From the NCBI GenBank assembly GCA_942492065.1, contig CALODV010000005.1, forward strand, positions 1 through 64,000: a stretch of DNA of 64,000 bases. Reading direction: 5' to 3'. The position numbers and the translations under genes are program-made. The DNA is from G963665815 sp942492065 (GTDB taxonomy: Bacteria > Cloacimonadota > Cloacimonadia > Cloacimonadales > JAIOQZ01). Below, one piece after another: positions 34,636 to 43,503 of this stretch (the stretch's first letter is position 1; each line of letters begins with the position of its first letter). A model generated the notes under the pieces. It was not told where the DNA came from, did no database searches, and saw nothing but the letters and a program-made list of their open reading frames with translations.

Positions 34636-34663
34636 AATGATCATTGACAATGCAAATTGTCAA
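34636..34663. promoter_or_regulatory. Two adjacent palindromes upstream of comM/yifB
   Basis: AATGATCATT (34636-34645) runs into TTGACAAT-GCAA-ATTGTCAA (34644-34663), 23 bases before the ATG at 34686. The second palindrome contains a -35-like TTGACA. Together they could be an operator that overlaps the promoter. The minus-strand nadC-side TTGACAAT has a similar half site. Confidence 0.45.
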
Positions 34664-34685
34664 AAAACCATGTAAGGGGTGAACA

Positions 34686-36227
34686 ATGTTCAGCAAATCA
34701 ATTTCCTATGCAGTTCTGGGAATCGATGCAACTCAAGTTACTGTTGAAGCTGATATCAAAGGCGGTCTCGGGAAATTCTCCATAGTAGGACTGCCTTCTA
34801 ATACAATCAAAGAAAGCCGGGACAGAATTTCCGCTGCGATCAAAAACAGTGGATTCAAGTTTCTGTCCTATAACTATACAATAAATCTTGCTCCCGCAGA
34901 CATCAAAAAAGACGGTGTTGCTCTCGACCTGCCCGGTGCAGTTGCTATTCTTGCGGCATCTAAACAAATGAGACATGACAAGCTCGATCAGTATGCAGTA
35001 ATAGGAGAACTGTCTCTCGACGGTAACGTCCGCCCTATCCGCGGAGTCCTGCCCATTGCCATTGCTGCAAAACGAGATGAGCTTAAAGGAATCATTCTCC
35101 CCAGAGAAAACGCTGATGAAGCTGCAATTATCGAAGGGCTGAATGTCTATCCTGTTGAACACCTTAACGAAGCAGTCGAATTCCTGAATGGTACAATGAA
35201 GATTGAAGAACATATTGTCGATCAGGACAAATACTTTGGCGGACTTAACACTTCTCTTGTAGATATGTACGATGTTAAAGGACAGTTTCAGGTTAAAAGA
35301 GCTCTGGAAATAGCTGCGGCCGGAAGTCATAACATTCTTATGATCGGACCTCCCGGATCAGGTAAAACCATGCTCGCAAGGCGTATTTCGACAATACTTC
35401 CCGATTTCAGTCTGGACGAAGCTCTGGAAACAACCAAAATTCACTCTGTTGCCGGGTTGATGGAAACTCGTGAAAACGGAATTGTTAAAGAACGCCCTTT
35501 CCGCTCACCGCATCACACCATATCCGATGTCGCACTTATTGGTGGAGGAAGCTACCCTAAACCGGGTGAAGTCTCACTGTCTCACAACGGAATCCTGTTT
35601 CTCGATGAGCTTCCCGAGTTCAAGAAAACAGTTCTGGAAGTACTCAGACAGCCGCTGGAAGATGAGATTGTCACCATATCCCGAGCTACTCAATCGCTTG
35701 TATTCCCTGCCAAGTTCATGCTCGTAGCTTCCATGAATCCCTGCCCCTGCGGTTATTACGGATCAGAGACAGAAGGGCATTCCTGTAAATGCTCAATCGG
35801 GCAAATACAAAGATACAGATCAAGAATCTCAGGACCGCTCCTAGACAGGATTGATCTGCATGTTGAAGTCCCTGCTGTGGAATTCGACGAACTGAGCAAA
35901 CTGCCGGTAGGAGAAAAATCCGAGGAAGTACGAGAACGGGTTAATGTAGCTCGTCAGGTTCAATTGGACAGATTTGACGGAAGTGAGATATTCAGCAACT
36001 CCCAGATGAATTCAAAACAGATGCGCAAACATTGCCAACTGGACGACAAATGTACTGCCCTGCTGAAGAAAGCTATGGATAATCTTGGACTATCCGCCAG
36101 AGCGTTCGACAGGATTCGCAAAGTTGCCCGTACAATAGCAGATCTCGATAAAAGCGGAGCGATAAAACCACACCATGTCAGTGAAGCGGTTCAATACAGA
36201 AGTCTGGACAGGAAGTTCTGGACATAA
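34686..36227 (+). CDS. comM: ComM/YifB family Mg-chelatase-like AAA+ ATPase
   Basis: The 513-residue protein has an N-terminal Lon-protease-like ChlI fold (AVLGIDATQVTVEADIKGGL, FSIVGLPSNTIKESRDRI), and an AAA+ core with Walker A GPPGSGKTML, Walker B LFLDELPEF, a zinc-like CPCG...CKC, and SGPLLDRIDLHVEV. The C-terminal Mg-chelatase domain contains SARAFDRIRKVARTIADL. ComM helps branch migration during natural transformation in some Gram-negatives. A ribosome site (AAGGGGTG) precedes the ATG. The G+C looks higher than in neighbours, with better codons. It may drive the small gene 39 bases downstream. Confidence 0.93.
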   Translation: MFSKSISYAVLGIDATQVTVEADIKGGLGKFSIVGLPSNTIKESRDRISAAIKNSGFKFLSYNYTINLAPADIKKDGVALDLPGAVAILAASKQMRHDKLDQYAVIGELSLDGNVRPIRGVLPIAIAAKRDELKGIILPRENADEAAIIEGLNVYPVEHLNEAVEFLNGTMKIEEHIVDQDKYFGGLNTSLVDMYDVKGQFQVKRALEIAAAGSHNILMIGPPGSGKTMLARRISTILPDFSLDEALETTKIHSVAGLMETRENGIVKERPFRSPHHTISDVALIGGGSYPKPGEVSLSHNGILFLDELPEFKKTVLEVLRQPLEDEIVTISRATQSLVFPAKFMLVASMNPCPCGYYGSETEGHSCKCSIGQIQRYRSRISGPLLDRIDLHVEVPAVEFDELSKLPVGEKSEEVRERVNVARQVQLDRFDGSEIFSNSQMNSKQMRKHCQLDDKCTALLKKAMDNLGLSARAFDRIRKVARTIADLDKSGAIKPHHVSEAVQYRSLDRKFWT

Positions 36228-36266
36228 CAATAATTATCATGACCAAATCGGATAAAGGAGTAAAAA

Positions 36267-36560
36267 ATGGCAAGAGTTCATCCTGACTTACAGCTTAAAA
36301 TGTGTACTGAGCTGATTGTGGCAAAACTAAAGAAGAGTCAAGTGACAGATAATGAAACCGTCAATATGATTGCAGATATCTCAAGTGCATTACGACAGTA
36401 TTACGGGTGGGATAATGATCGTTCATCTGAGAAAGCTCAACTAGAAGCCTGTCAATGTATTGTAGCAGCATATTTAGAGCATCAAAATTCTGATATTAGT
36501 ATTTCAGCCTTTATAATAGCTATTGCATCTAAGATGCGAGAATACTATGGATGGGCATAG
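36267..36560 (+). CDS. Small helical protein with two YGW-ended repeats, paralogue 1
   Basis: This 97-residue protein starts 39 bases after comM with a clear AAAGGAG site. It consists of two similar ~43-residue halves. The first (CTELIVAKLKKSQVTDNE then SSALRQYYGWDN) and the second (CQCIVAAYLEHQNSDIS then ASKMREYYGWA) both end in RxYYGW. A close paralogue lies at 38087-38383. The first half distantly recalls the MucR N-terminal helical pattern (EIVAAY...), but no zinc finger is present. The function is unknown. Confidence 0.75.
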   Translation: MARVHPDLQLKMCTELIVAKLKKSQVTDNETVNMIADISSALRQYYGWDNDRSSEKAQLEACQCIVAAYLEHQNSDISISAFIIAIASKMREYYGWA

Positions 36561-36796
36561 AAATTTAGAAAGTTAATACAGCCATTGATATGGTGTGGTC
36601 TATTTCATATTGATTTTTTCTTGTTTCAGCTTTACTTGTACACTTCGGTCATTTACTACAAATTATGCAGACCTGATATCTGCCATAGAGTATTATTTAG
36701 AAGACAAATCGAAATATGGAGCAGACTATTGAAAATCAACGGATACACTACAATAAAATCGTTGTAAATTCAGATTAAAATAGGATAATAATCCCC

Positions 36797-37810
36797 CTAC
36801 TCTACAACATCTCCTTCAGCTCCTTCTATCAATTCCTGTGAAGGATGGATATTCCATTCTGCCAGCTTTTTAAGATCGAAAGCTGTACCAACCGGCGGCC
36901 ATTCCGGTAAAATATCTCTGATATCCTCACCCTTGAACAATCTGTCTATCATTTTTGCTGTCTGAACTCCTGCACCTGTCAGACATGGATAGATTGAGAA
37001 AGCAGCACCCCAATCTTCCATTACATCTTTTCTACCCTGTCCCAGCAAGGGTTTAGTCGATGTTTTGTATACCATCTCAGCAAAAGTTCTTTGTACTCCC
37101 ATCTGATCATTAGGGCTGATATATATATCTACCTCAGAATCAATTTCCTTAACATGGTCTTCAGCCAACTGAGTCATTCTTATATATCCTAACTCACTTT
37201 TGACAAACTCAACTTTTCTGAAGACGAAATTCAAATCCATGAAGTCCGGTAGTTCATGGCTCTCCTTGATCCACTCAACATAACTGAGCGACTGAGGCAT
37301 TTCGGAGTAGATCAGCCCGATATTCTTAGCTTCCGGCATGACCTTGCGAATAAAACTAAGCCTGTCTTCCACCTTTACTGGATAGCACACTCCCGTAAAA
37401 TTTGACTTGGGGCTTTCCTTAAAATTGTCTATAATACCCATCCCGACAGGATCAGTCACACTCGCAAATACTACTTTGTACTTATCATTTCCCAACACAA
37501 GATCGCGCATTCCCTCTGCCGCAACAGTGCCGTTCACAAAAATCACATCGTAATCATTATCCTTCTCTTTTCTGAAGACGTTTCTGGCAGCCCCTACGTG
37601 ATTAGCCAGCGAGTAGTATTCAATAAACAGATTCTTATTCACAATATATCCAAGCTTGTTAAGTTCTGCCAGCATGGATTCTCTAACTGTCAGATATGGA
37701 TCACTATCCTGCGAATCGATAATAAGCAGCCTGAAAACATCATCCCCGGCTGTAAGACTGAAAATGAGCATTAAGAACATGGCTGTAATAATTATTTTAC
37801 CCGAAATCAT
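36797..37810 (-). CDS. ABC transporter substrate-binding protein (TrpX-like family)
   Basis: This 337-residue protein has a signal peptide (IIITAMFLMLIFSLTAG) and the ABC_sub_bind pattern: a short N-terminal beta-alpha unit with VRESMLAELNKLGY, DVIFVNGTVAAEGMRDL, VFASVTDPVGMGI, NFTGVCYPVKVEDRLSF, KNIGLIYSEMPQS and SPNDQM. Members bind amino acids or related small ligands, and some feed tryptophan or tyrosine importers. No permease or ATPase lies beside it, so it may act with a distant transporter or as a sensor domain. It lies between the two YGW paralogues on the opposite strand. Confidence 0.85.
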   Translation of the reverse strand: MISGKIIITAMFLMLIFSLTAGDDVFRLLIIDSQDSDPYLTVRESMLAELNKLGYIVNKNLFIEYYSLANHVGAARNVFRKEKDNDYDVIFVNGTVAAEGMRDLVLGNDKYKVVFASVTDPVGMGIIDNFKESPKSNFTGVCYPVKVEDRLSFIRKVMPEAKNIGLIYSEMPQSLSYVEWIKESHELPDFMDLNFVFRKVEFVKSELGYIRMTQLAEDHVKEIDSEVDIYISPNDQMGVQRTFAEMVYKTSTKPLLGQGRKDVMEDWGAAFSIYPCLTGAGVQTAKMIDRLFKGEDIRDILPEWPPVGTAFDLKKLAEWNIHPSQELIEGAEGDVVE

Positions 37811-38086
37811 TTCTGCTCCTGTTTAAGATTATTTGCTGATCCTGACGATCTATTTATATAATATAGATTCAAAACTACCAATGAGCAAGATTTTGTTTGC
37901 ATATAAACAATGATGATTTTTATATCAAACTAAACTTTTAAACAGCAGATATTTGATCAGCAGCAGAAGAATCTGTTAATTTTATCTTAAGAATTATACG
38001 TGTCAAAAAACTATAATAAAGTTCTGGACATATTTCTGTTTAATATTTCAATTTACGTAAAAATAAAGCATGCAGGAGTGGGAACC
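37811..38086. other. Intergenic region upstream of the second YGW gene
   Basis: About 275 AT-rich bases between the divergent substrate-binding protein gene and the 98-residue gene. An in-frame extension of the latter reaches 38000 but lacks a ribosome site. No repeat, RNA or terminator was found. Confidence 0.4.
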
Positions 38087-38383
38087 ATGAAAGCTATTAG
38101 TCCGGACAAACAACTTGAAATGTGTACAGAGATTATTTTGGCAAATATCAGAACAAGAACACTCGAAGTAAAACAAATCATCAGTATGATACAGGATGTG
38201 TCCAATACATTGAGACAATGGTACGGATGGGACAACGGAACTGCCTCGAGAGAACGGCAGTTTGAGTCCTGCCAGAGAATAGCAATTGCCTATACGGAAC
38301 AACACACCTCCAAGTTCCTTGTAGCCCCGATGATCGCTGCGATTGCCTCTAAGCTCAGAGAATTCTACGGATGGGAAGAGTGA
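38087..38383 (+). CDS. Small helical protein with two YGW-ended repeats, paralogue 2
   Basis: The ATG at 38087 follows CAGGAGTG and gives 98 residues starting MKAISPDKQLEMCTEIIL. It is a clear relative of the protein at 36267-36560, with the same two halves: TLRQWYGWDN in the middle and KLREFYGWEE at the end. Unlike paralogue 1 it lies just upstream (73 bases) of the large SIR2 gene on the same strand. It could therefore be a partner or regulator of that system, or simply precede it. A TTGACA at 38398 suggests the SIR2 gene may also have its own promoter. Confidence 0.75.
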   Translation: MKAISPDKQLEMCTEIILANIRTRTLEVKQIISMIQDVSNTLRQWYGWDNGTASRERQFESCQRIAIAYTEQHTSKFLVAPMIAAIASKLREFYGWEE

Positions 38384-38456
38384 GGAAAGTAATTGATTTG
38401 ACAGAAAATAACTCATGCTGTTAAGCTTATTGAGATTTGAACTGCTGGAGTAGATA

Positions 38457-41400
38457 ATGAGTGAGAGAGAGGAAATTTATTTACCTGAGATACCTCCAAT
38501 GCCTTTTGAATTTATGAATGCAATATTCAGCAAGAATAAGCAACTTGTGTTGTTTATTGGGGCTGGTATTTCCAGATTGAATGGTTGTGTAAGTTGGAAT
38601 CAGCTTGCTGAAATTCTTATTGAGAAATGTTTTGAACATGGAGAACTTAATTACAATGAGAAGGAAGTACTGAAGAAAAGAGGAACTAAGGAAAAAATCT
38701 CAATTTGTAAATCAATGTTAACTAGACATAAAGCAGAAAATTCTGATTGTGAAAATTCCTATCAGCAAACAATGATTTCTTTATTTGATAGGAAAAATGA
38801 AACAGAGCATAGTGATTTAATTTACACATATGTTTGCAAGATGAAATCAGTAATTGTAACTACAAATGCTGATACTTATGTTTGCAGATATTTTGATCCA
38901 AGTCATTGTTTCATAAGTGATAAAGATTTTAAGGCAAATAAGATGAGGGAGAATACAGTATTTTTCTTACATGGCAATATTGAAGACCCAAAAACACTTG
39001 TTTTCTCTGTAAAAGAATATATCCATAAATATAGGGAAAGTGAATATGCAAATTTTCTTACAAATTTGTTTAAAGATCATATAATTCTTTTTTTGGGATA
39101 CGGACTTGAAGAATTTGAAGTTCTGGATTTTTTGTTACAAAAACATAATGATTCTCCGACAAACAATCTTTATCTATTAAAAGGCTCTTTTAAGTCAGAT
39201 GGAAAGATAATTGGACTGGAAAAAGAATACTACAAGAACAATCTCAATATTACGACAATTGATTTTTCATTAGATAACAAAGGATACAAACAGCAAATTG
39301 AAATAATTAAGACATGGAGCCAAGAGGTTCAACGTGTTTCTTCAGTCAAAACCGGAGACTTTGTCCCAAGTGAAACTGTCCTTAAGATGAAAAAGTTGAC
39401 TCAGAATAGACCTACACATGAAAATAGAGATGATTTTCTAAATACTGCAAATGATGATTTACAAAACAGATTTCTGGAATATCTCTCTGATTCTGACTTT
39501 ATTCTTGAATGGTTCCCATATGTAAAGAGATACTGTTTTAGTGAAAGTCCTGATGAGGAGATTAAGTGGGAGCATTTAGTTTATCTCGATCATCTTTCGA
39601 AATTTGTTAATAACAATATAGATGGATGTGATAAAAAACAAGTTAAAGAGTTTACTAATTATATTGAAGAGAAATGGGAAAATCTATATAATAGGGATAA
39701 GCAAAGCTATTCACAAACCTTTATACGACTGAATAAAATAATAACATGTTTCCCATTTTCAGTTATAGAAAAGAAGCATATCGATTATTTAGGAAGATAT
39801 CTCAATCTGCCTGGTTGTGATTCATTCATTATATATGCAATTGGGGAAAATTTAATTCCAACTTTGCTATTAGAAAAAGAGACAGAATTACTTTTAAGTG
39901 CCTGCAAATTGCTGTTTTCTACAAGAATCTCAAATAATGAGCTGTTTCTTAATGGAAGCACGTCAGCATTGTTATCCATCATCAATGAACACTTTTTGAA
40001 GTTTACTGATTTGATTGGTATAGAATTGCTTAACTTCTTAATATCTGAGACTAAAAACAACATTACATTAAAATATTTCGAATCTTCTAACTTTGGTGTT
40101 GCAATTGAGGAGCATGCGCAAAATTTAGTTTACAATACTGTGGAAAGGTGTTTTCTAATTGCTGTCAGAATATTACTTGAGAATACTAAAGAAGTCAATA
40201 ATATAGTCAATAAATTAATAGCAAAAAACACTATATTCAAGAGACTTGCATTACACACAATCAGGCTACGGTATGAAGAGTTCAAGAAAATATTATGGGA
40301 CAATATTGACGCAATATTTAATGATTTTGATTTAGTCCATGAGTTTTATCTGCTTGTGAAAGAATTACATTCTCATTTTAGTAAGAATGAGGTTGAAATA
40401 CTTAAAAATTGGATTTCAAATGTATTCTCTGAGGGAAATCGAACACTTAGAACCACATATGCAGCTCACATTTTAGATGCTCTTAAGGAAAATGAACACG
40501 TTAAAGATAATTTCTATGAAAACATGAATAAGAAACACCAACTTCGTTTCTATCCTGGATTTTACAGATATCATACACCTGCTACATTGGGTATTTCAGA
40601 TAAATACAAGAAAGATATCGAAGTAATGACTATATGCAAAAAAGTTGAATATTTCAATGGATACGATGATAAAGATTCCAATTCTCACGATAGCTATGAG
40701 TATAAATTAACTTTCAGAAGGGATGTCAGGGAAAACTTCAATGATTACATAAATGATTATAAAAACACAATTACACTGAATTCACTTTTCAAAATTATCC
40801 TTATCGATGAATTGTGTGACCTTCTTTCAGATATTGATTATGAGGAATGGTTAAAATCTATTGAAATTATTAAAAGTACAATTCAAGAAGTGCAGGAAGA
40901 CAATTCAAAGAATGATGACATTATAGATATAACATCTAAATTTATCAAAACCAGCATAACAACCAAAAATCTGACACCAGAAAAGGTACTTGAGCAGTCT
41001 AAACCCATAATCTTGAAATTGCACGATAAAGCAATTGATAAAACGCTAATTGATTCTGCAAAGCATGAAGACATTTTCTTTTCACCTTTAAGTCAGGTTT
41101 TAGAAACCATGTTTGTATTTTCCTTAAGGAAAGCTGAAATAGATAGCCAAAACGGTTCTTTTGTGTGGGATGAACGGATAAAGAATTTAATCGTTGAAGG
41201 ATTGCAAAGTGAATTTTATGAGTATAACTACATGGTTGCAAGTTACATAAACAATCTTTACTGGTTAGACAACAATTGGATTGAAAAAAACTACTCTTCA
41301 ATATTCACGAACCAAGGCAGTAAAAAAGACCCAGGAATGGTAAAATTCTGGGCTGCTATTGGTTATGTGCAAAATTCTAATACGCTTTTGAGAGAAGTTT

Positions 41401-42044
41401 TTGATAAGCTAAATACAATAGGAATATGGGAATGGATGTTGACGCAAATATTGGATGACAATTTGTTTTCAGAGCATGTGCAAGAAAGATTTTCTCAAAT
41501 TATGTGTATTGCTTATTTAAATGGCCCTGAAAGTCTGGAAGAAGGAAATATATTCAGAAACCTTTTTGATTCTAATAACATTAAGCTCATTACATCAATA
41601 ATTTCATTTATTAAAAACCTAAAAGATTTAACTGATGATCATTTAGAAAAAATTGAAGAGTTATGGGTACATATTGTACAAGATGAACTTTATTATATGC
41701 AAGAAAACTTTCGAAGAGTTATTATATCTAGTTTGAAGTGGGTAGAGAAATTCAATAGAATAAGTAAAGATACATATGATTGTTTGGAAAAAATTATCAC
41801 TGAATGTAAAAAATATGAATATAATGATTTCTTTAAATTCAAAAATGTGCTAAAAACACATGCACAGTCAGCTCCGAAGGATGTATGTCATCTATTCTTG
41901 AAAATTCTTGAAAATATCACAATAGATAATTCTTATCGAGATATAGTTAAAGAGATTTTTGATTCAATAAAAGGTCAAGAATGTTCCAAATGTATAATAA
42001 ATTTAAAGGAGAGACTGATAGCGAAAGGACTTTTGACGGTTTAA
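38457..42044 (+). CDS. SIR2-domain protein with large helical C-terminal region (defence-associated sirtuin-like)
   Basis: The 1195-residue protein starts at an ATG with GGAG 6 bases upstream. The first ~290 residues are a SIR2-like NADase domain: LVLFIGAGISRLNGCVSW (residues about 24-41), VIVTTNADTYVCRYF (about 132-146), FFLHGNIEDP (about 170), and HIILFLGYGLEEFEVLDFLL (about 207-226). The Asn in TTN and the His in LHG, needed in active members, are present. The remaining ~900 residues are helical with no P-loop, so it is not a STAND/Avs protein. Size and layout resemble DSR1/DSR2 antiphage sirtuins, which deplete NAD on infection. Local base use looks AT-rich (two 60-base lines counted gave about 28% and 35% GC). 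The phage-defence role is inferred. Confidence 0.82.
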   Translation: MSEREEIYLPEIPPMPFEFMNAIFSKNKQLVLFIGAGISRLNGCVSWNQLAEILIEKCFEHGELNYNEKEVLKKRGTKEKISICKSMLTRHKAENSDCENSYQQTMISLFDRKNETEHSDLIYTYVCKMKSVIVTTNADTYVCRYFDPSHCFISDKDFKANKMRENTVFFLHGNIEDPKTLVFSVKEYIHKYRESEYANFLTNLFKDHIILFLGYGLEEFEVLDFLLQKHNDSPTNNLYLLKGSFKSDGKIIGLEKEYYKNNLNITTIDFSLDNKGYKQQIEIIKTWSQEVQRVSSVKTGDFVPSETVLKMKKLTQNRPTHENRDDFLNTANDDLQNRFLEYLSDSDFILEWFPYVKRYCFSESPDEEIKWEHLVYLDHLSKFVNNNIDGCDKKQVKEFTNYIEEKWENLYNRDKQSYSQTFIRLNKIITCFPFSVIEKKHIDYLGRYLNLPGCDSFIIYAIGENLIPTLLLEKETELLLSACKLLFSTRISNNELFLNGSTSALLSIINEHFLKFTDLIGIELLNFLISETKNNITLKYFESSNFGVAIEEHAQNLVYNTVERCFLIAVRILLENTKEVNNIVNKLIAKNTIFKRLALHTIRLRYEEFKKILWDNIDAIFNDFDLVHEFYLLVKELHSHFSKNEVEILKNWISNVFSEGNRTLRTTYAAHILDALKENEHVKDNFYENMNKKHQLRFYPGFYRYHTPATLGISDKYKKDIEVMTICKKVEYFNGYDDKDSNSHDSYEYKLTFRRDVRENFNDYINDYKNTITLNSLFKIILIDELCDLLSDIDYEEWLKSIEIIKSTIQEVQEDNSKNDDIIDITSKFIKTSITTKNLTPEKVLEQSKPIILKLHDKAIDKTLIDSAKHEDIFFSPLSQVLETMFVFSLRKAEIDSQNGSFVWDERIKNLIVEGLQSEFYEYNYMVASYINNLYWLDNNWIEKNYSSIFTNQGSKKDPGMVKFWAAIGYVQNSNTLLREVFDKLNTIGIWEWMLTQILDDNLFSEHVQERFSQIMCIAYLNGPESLEEGNIFRNLFDSNNIKLITSIISFIKNLKDLTDDHLEKIEELWVHIVQDELYYMQENFRRVIISSLKWVEKFNRISKDTYDCLEKIITECKKYEYNDFFKFKNVLKTHAQSAPKDVCHLFLKILENITIDNSYRDIVKEIFDSIKGQECSKCIINLKERLIAKGLLTV

Positions 42045-42122
42045 TAGGAGCCTCTTCCAAAAATTTCACCTTGACACAAAAGCTCATTAATTACTCATCA
42101 GGGGAATAGCTAAGGAGTATTA

Positions 42123-42830
42123 ATGAAAAGAACATTAAGCATTTTAGTTATCATAGTAGGATTTGTAATGTTTGCCTGTAAAGATAACTCTGTGGTGAGA
42201 CCTTCCGATGGGAAAGAAATTACTCATTACTATGTAACAATACAGCAATCTGATCCTGATGCAAAAATATACGCAAATGTAGAGCCATCTGCAATAGAGC
42301 TGACGGCTTCAGTAGAATCAAACATCGGAACTTACGAGCCAGGGGTCTCTATTGTATGGAGAACCACAATTGGTTCAATTATAAACTCATCGATTACAGA
42401 TGAGAACGGAGAATCAAATGTTCTACTGAGAAGCCATGGATATTTTGGTAAGGCATTAGTTACGGCTGGAGTCAATGGATCATCTCACAGTATTTACGTC
42501 AATATTCAGGATGACCCTCCAGCAGATACAATGTTTGTAAGTATTGTTGATTCCCTGGCATTGAGGAATTCAACTATAATTCAAGTGACTTCCATTTTGA
42601 CAGAATACAATACACCTGTTCTCGATGGAACAAGTGCAGTCTTCAGAACAGATCTTGGTAATTTCCAATTAGCGGACGGAACTAACACCGGGCAATCGTT
42701 TCAAGACTTAATTTATGATGGTGAATGTGAAGCCATATTTTTTGCCGGATATTTCGAAACTGGTATTGCTACAATCGAAATTAAAATTGATGATTTTGTC
42801 TACGAACATAAAATTACGATTATTGAATGA
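42123..42830 (+). CDS. Lipoprotein with two Ig-like (Big_1-type) domains
   Basis: AAGGAG precedes the ATG. The 235-residue protein has a signal with a Cys at FVMFAC (Cys19). Two Ig-like domains follow. The first includes SIVWRTTIGSIINSSITDENGE near residues 78-100 and the second includes SAVFRTDLGNFQLADGTN near residues 175-195. Both show the xVxFxTxxGxF and T..G motifs of bacterial Ig-like domain 1 in adhesins. It is probably a surface lipoprotein. A TTGACA at 42073 lies upstream. Confidence 0.8.
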   Translation: MKRTLSILVIIVGFVMFACKDNSVVRPSDGKEITHYYVTIQQSDPDAKIYANVEPSAIELTASVESNIGTYEPGVSIVWRTTIGSIINSSITDENGESNVLLRSHGYFGKALVTAGVNGSSHSIYVNIQDDPPADTMFVSIVDSLALRNSTIIQVTSILTEYNTPVLDGTSAVFRTDLGNFQLADGTNTGQSFQDLIYDGECEAIFFAGYFETGIATIEIKIDDFVYEHKITIIE

Positions 42831-42870
42831 GTGATAATCCCCCAATTTTCTCCTTGACACAAAATATCTA

Positions 42871-42888
42871 TTTGGCAATTTTGCCAAA
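42871..42888. promoter_or_regulatory. Probable ArsR operator upstream of arsR
   Basis: The perfect palindrome TTTGGCAA-TT-TTGCCAAA lies 12-31 bases before the arsR ATG and 12 bases after a TTGACA (42854-42859), so it should cover the -10 region. A related palindrome is found at 43306-43321 upstream of the permease gene. Binding of the neighbouring ArsR-type protein is an inference from shared sequence and position. Confidence 0.7.
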
Positions 42889-42901
42889 AAGGAAGTAAAT
42901 T

Positions 42902-43222
42902 ATGAGTAAATTCGATAAAGTTAAATACGATGAAATGGCTAAGATAATTAAGTCTATGGCGCATCCGACCAGGTTGTTCATTGTGGATGAACTCAGTAAG
43001 CAGGATCACTGTGTGTGCGAGCTAACCGAAATGATCGGTGCAGACACATCTACCGTATCCAAACACCTGACGGTTCTTAAGAATACAGGTATAGTGCAGG
43101 ACAGAAAAGAAGGCAACAACGTTTACTACTCCCTCAGATGCTCCTGCGTGCTGTCGTTCTACCAGTGTGTCAGAGATGTCATCAGCCATAACGTGGAAGA
43201 TCAGCTTAAACTGCTGAAATAA
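42902..43222 (+). CDS. arsR: ArsR family metal-responsive repressor
   Basis: The 106-residue winged-helix protein shows MAHPTRLFIVDELSKQDHCVCELTEMI, then STVSKHLTVLKNTGIVQDRKEGNNVYYSL. The Cys pair CVCEL in helix alpha3 is where ArsR/SmtB sensors bind arsenic or heavy metal. Further cysteines near the end (RCSCVLSFYQC) could complete a site. It probably represses itself and the downstream permease through the two palindromes. AAGGAAG precedes the ATG. Confidence 0.92.
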   Translation: MSKFDKVKYDEMAKIIKSMAHPTRLFIVDELSKQDHCVCELTEMIGADTSTVSKHLTVLKNTGIVQDRKEGNNVYYSLRCSCVLSFYQCVRDVISHNVEDQLKLLK

Positions 43223-43305
43223 ATATACAGGTCTTTATAAAAAATTAACAGAGTATAATAGTAATTTAACAGATGGGGCAACTCATCATTTTTTAGAAAC
43301 AGTAC

Positions 43306-43321
43306 TTGGCATAATTGCCAA
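43306..43321. promoter_or_regulatory. Second ArsR-type operator upstream of the permease gene
   Basis: TTGGCA-TAAT-TGCCAA has the same TTGGCA/TGCCAA half sites as the palindrome before arsR, with a slightly shorter centre. It sits in the 281-base gap between arsR and the permease, 183 bases before the ATG at 43504, so the leader would be long. Confidence 0.65.
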
Positions 43322-43382
43322 ACAGCCACATATTAGGGGCTTCATTCAGTTACAGCTTGAGACGTTGATTCTTTTAAGATTC

Positions 43383-43459
43383 GGTGAACTTCATGATTCA
43401 TCGAAAATATAATCAAGCTCTAACAATAGTACATAGCTCAATGAATTATGAAGTTCATC
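43383..43459. repeat. Long inverted repeat in the permease leader
   Basis: Arms at 43383-43401 (GGTGAACTTCATGATTCAT) and 43441-43459 (reverse complement GATGAACTTCATAATTCAT) match at 17 of 19 positions around a 39-base loop. It lies between the operator and the permease start, so the leader RNA could fold into a 77-base stem-loop. Confidence 0.6.
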
Positions 43460-43503
43460 AACTGATCTGGTTTGATGAAGTCCTTGATATAAAAGAGGTT
43501 AAA

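Noticed and set aside
34698..35330. 210-residue ORF antisense to comM
   Set aside because: Shadow of a strongly conserved gene, rich in Cys/Ser/Phe, with no start signal.
36585..36767. 60-residue plus-strand ORF after the first YGW gene
   Set aside because: No ribosome site, odd composition rich in Tyr/Phe/Cys, and no relation to neighbours; probably chance.
24633..43459. Shared TTCATCAACTG in the palindrome at 24633-24689 and the inverted repeat at 43383-43459
   Set aside because: Only 11 bases match and the rest differ; too short to claim a common element.
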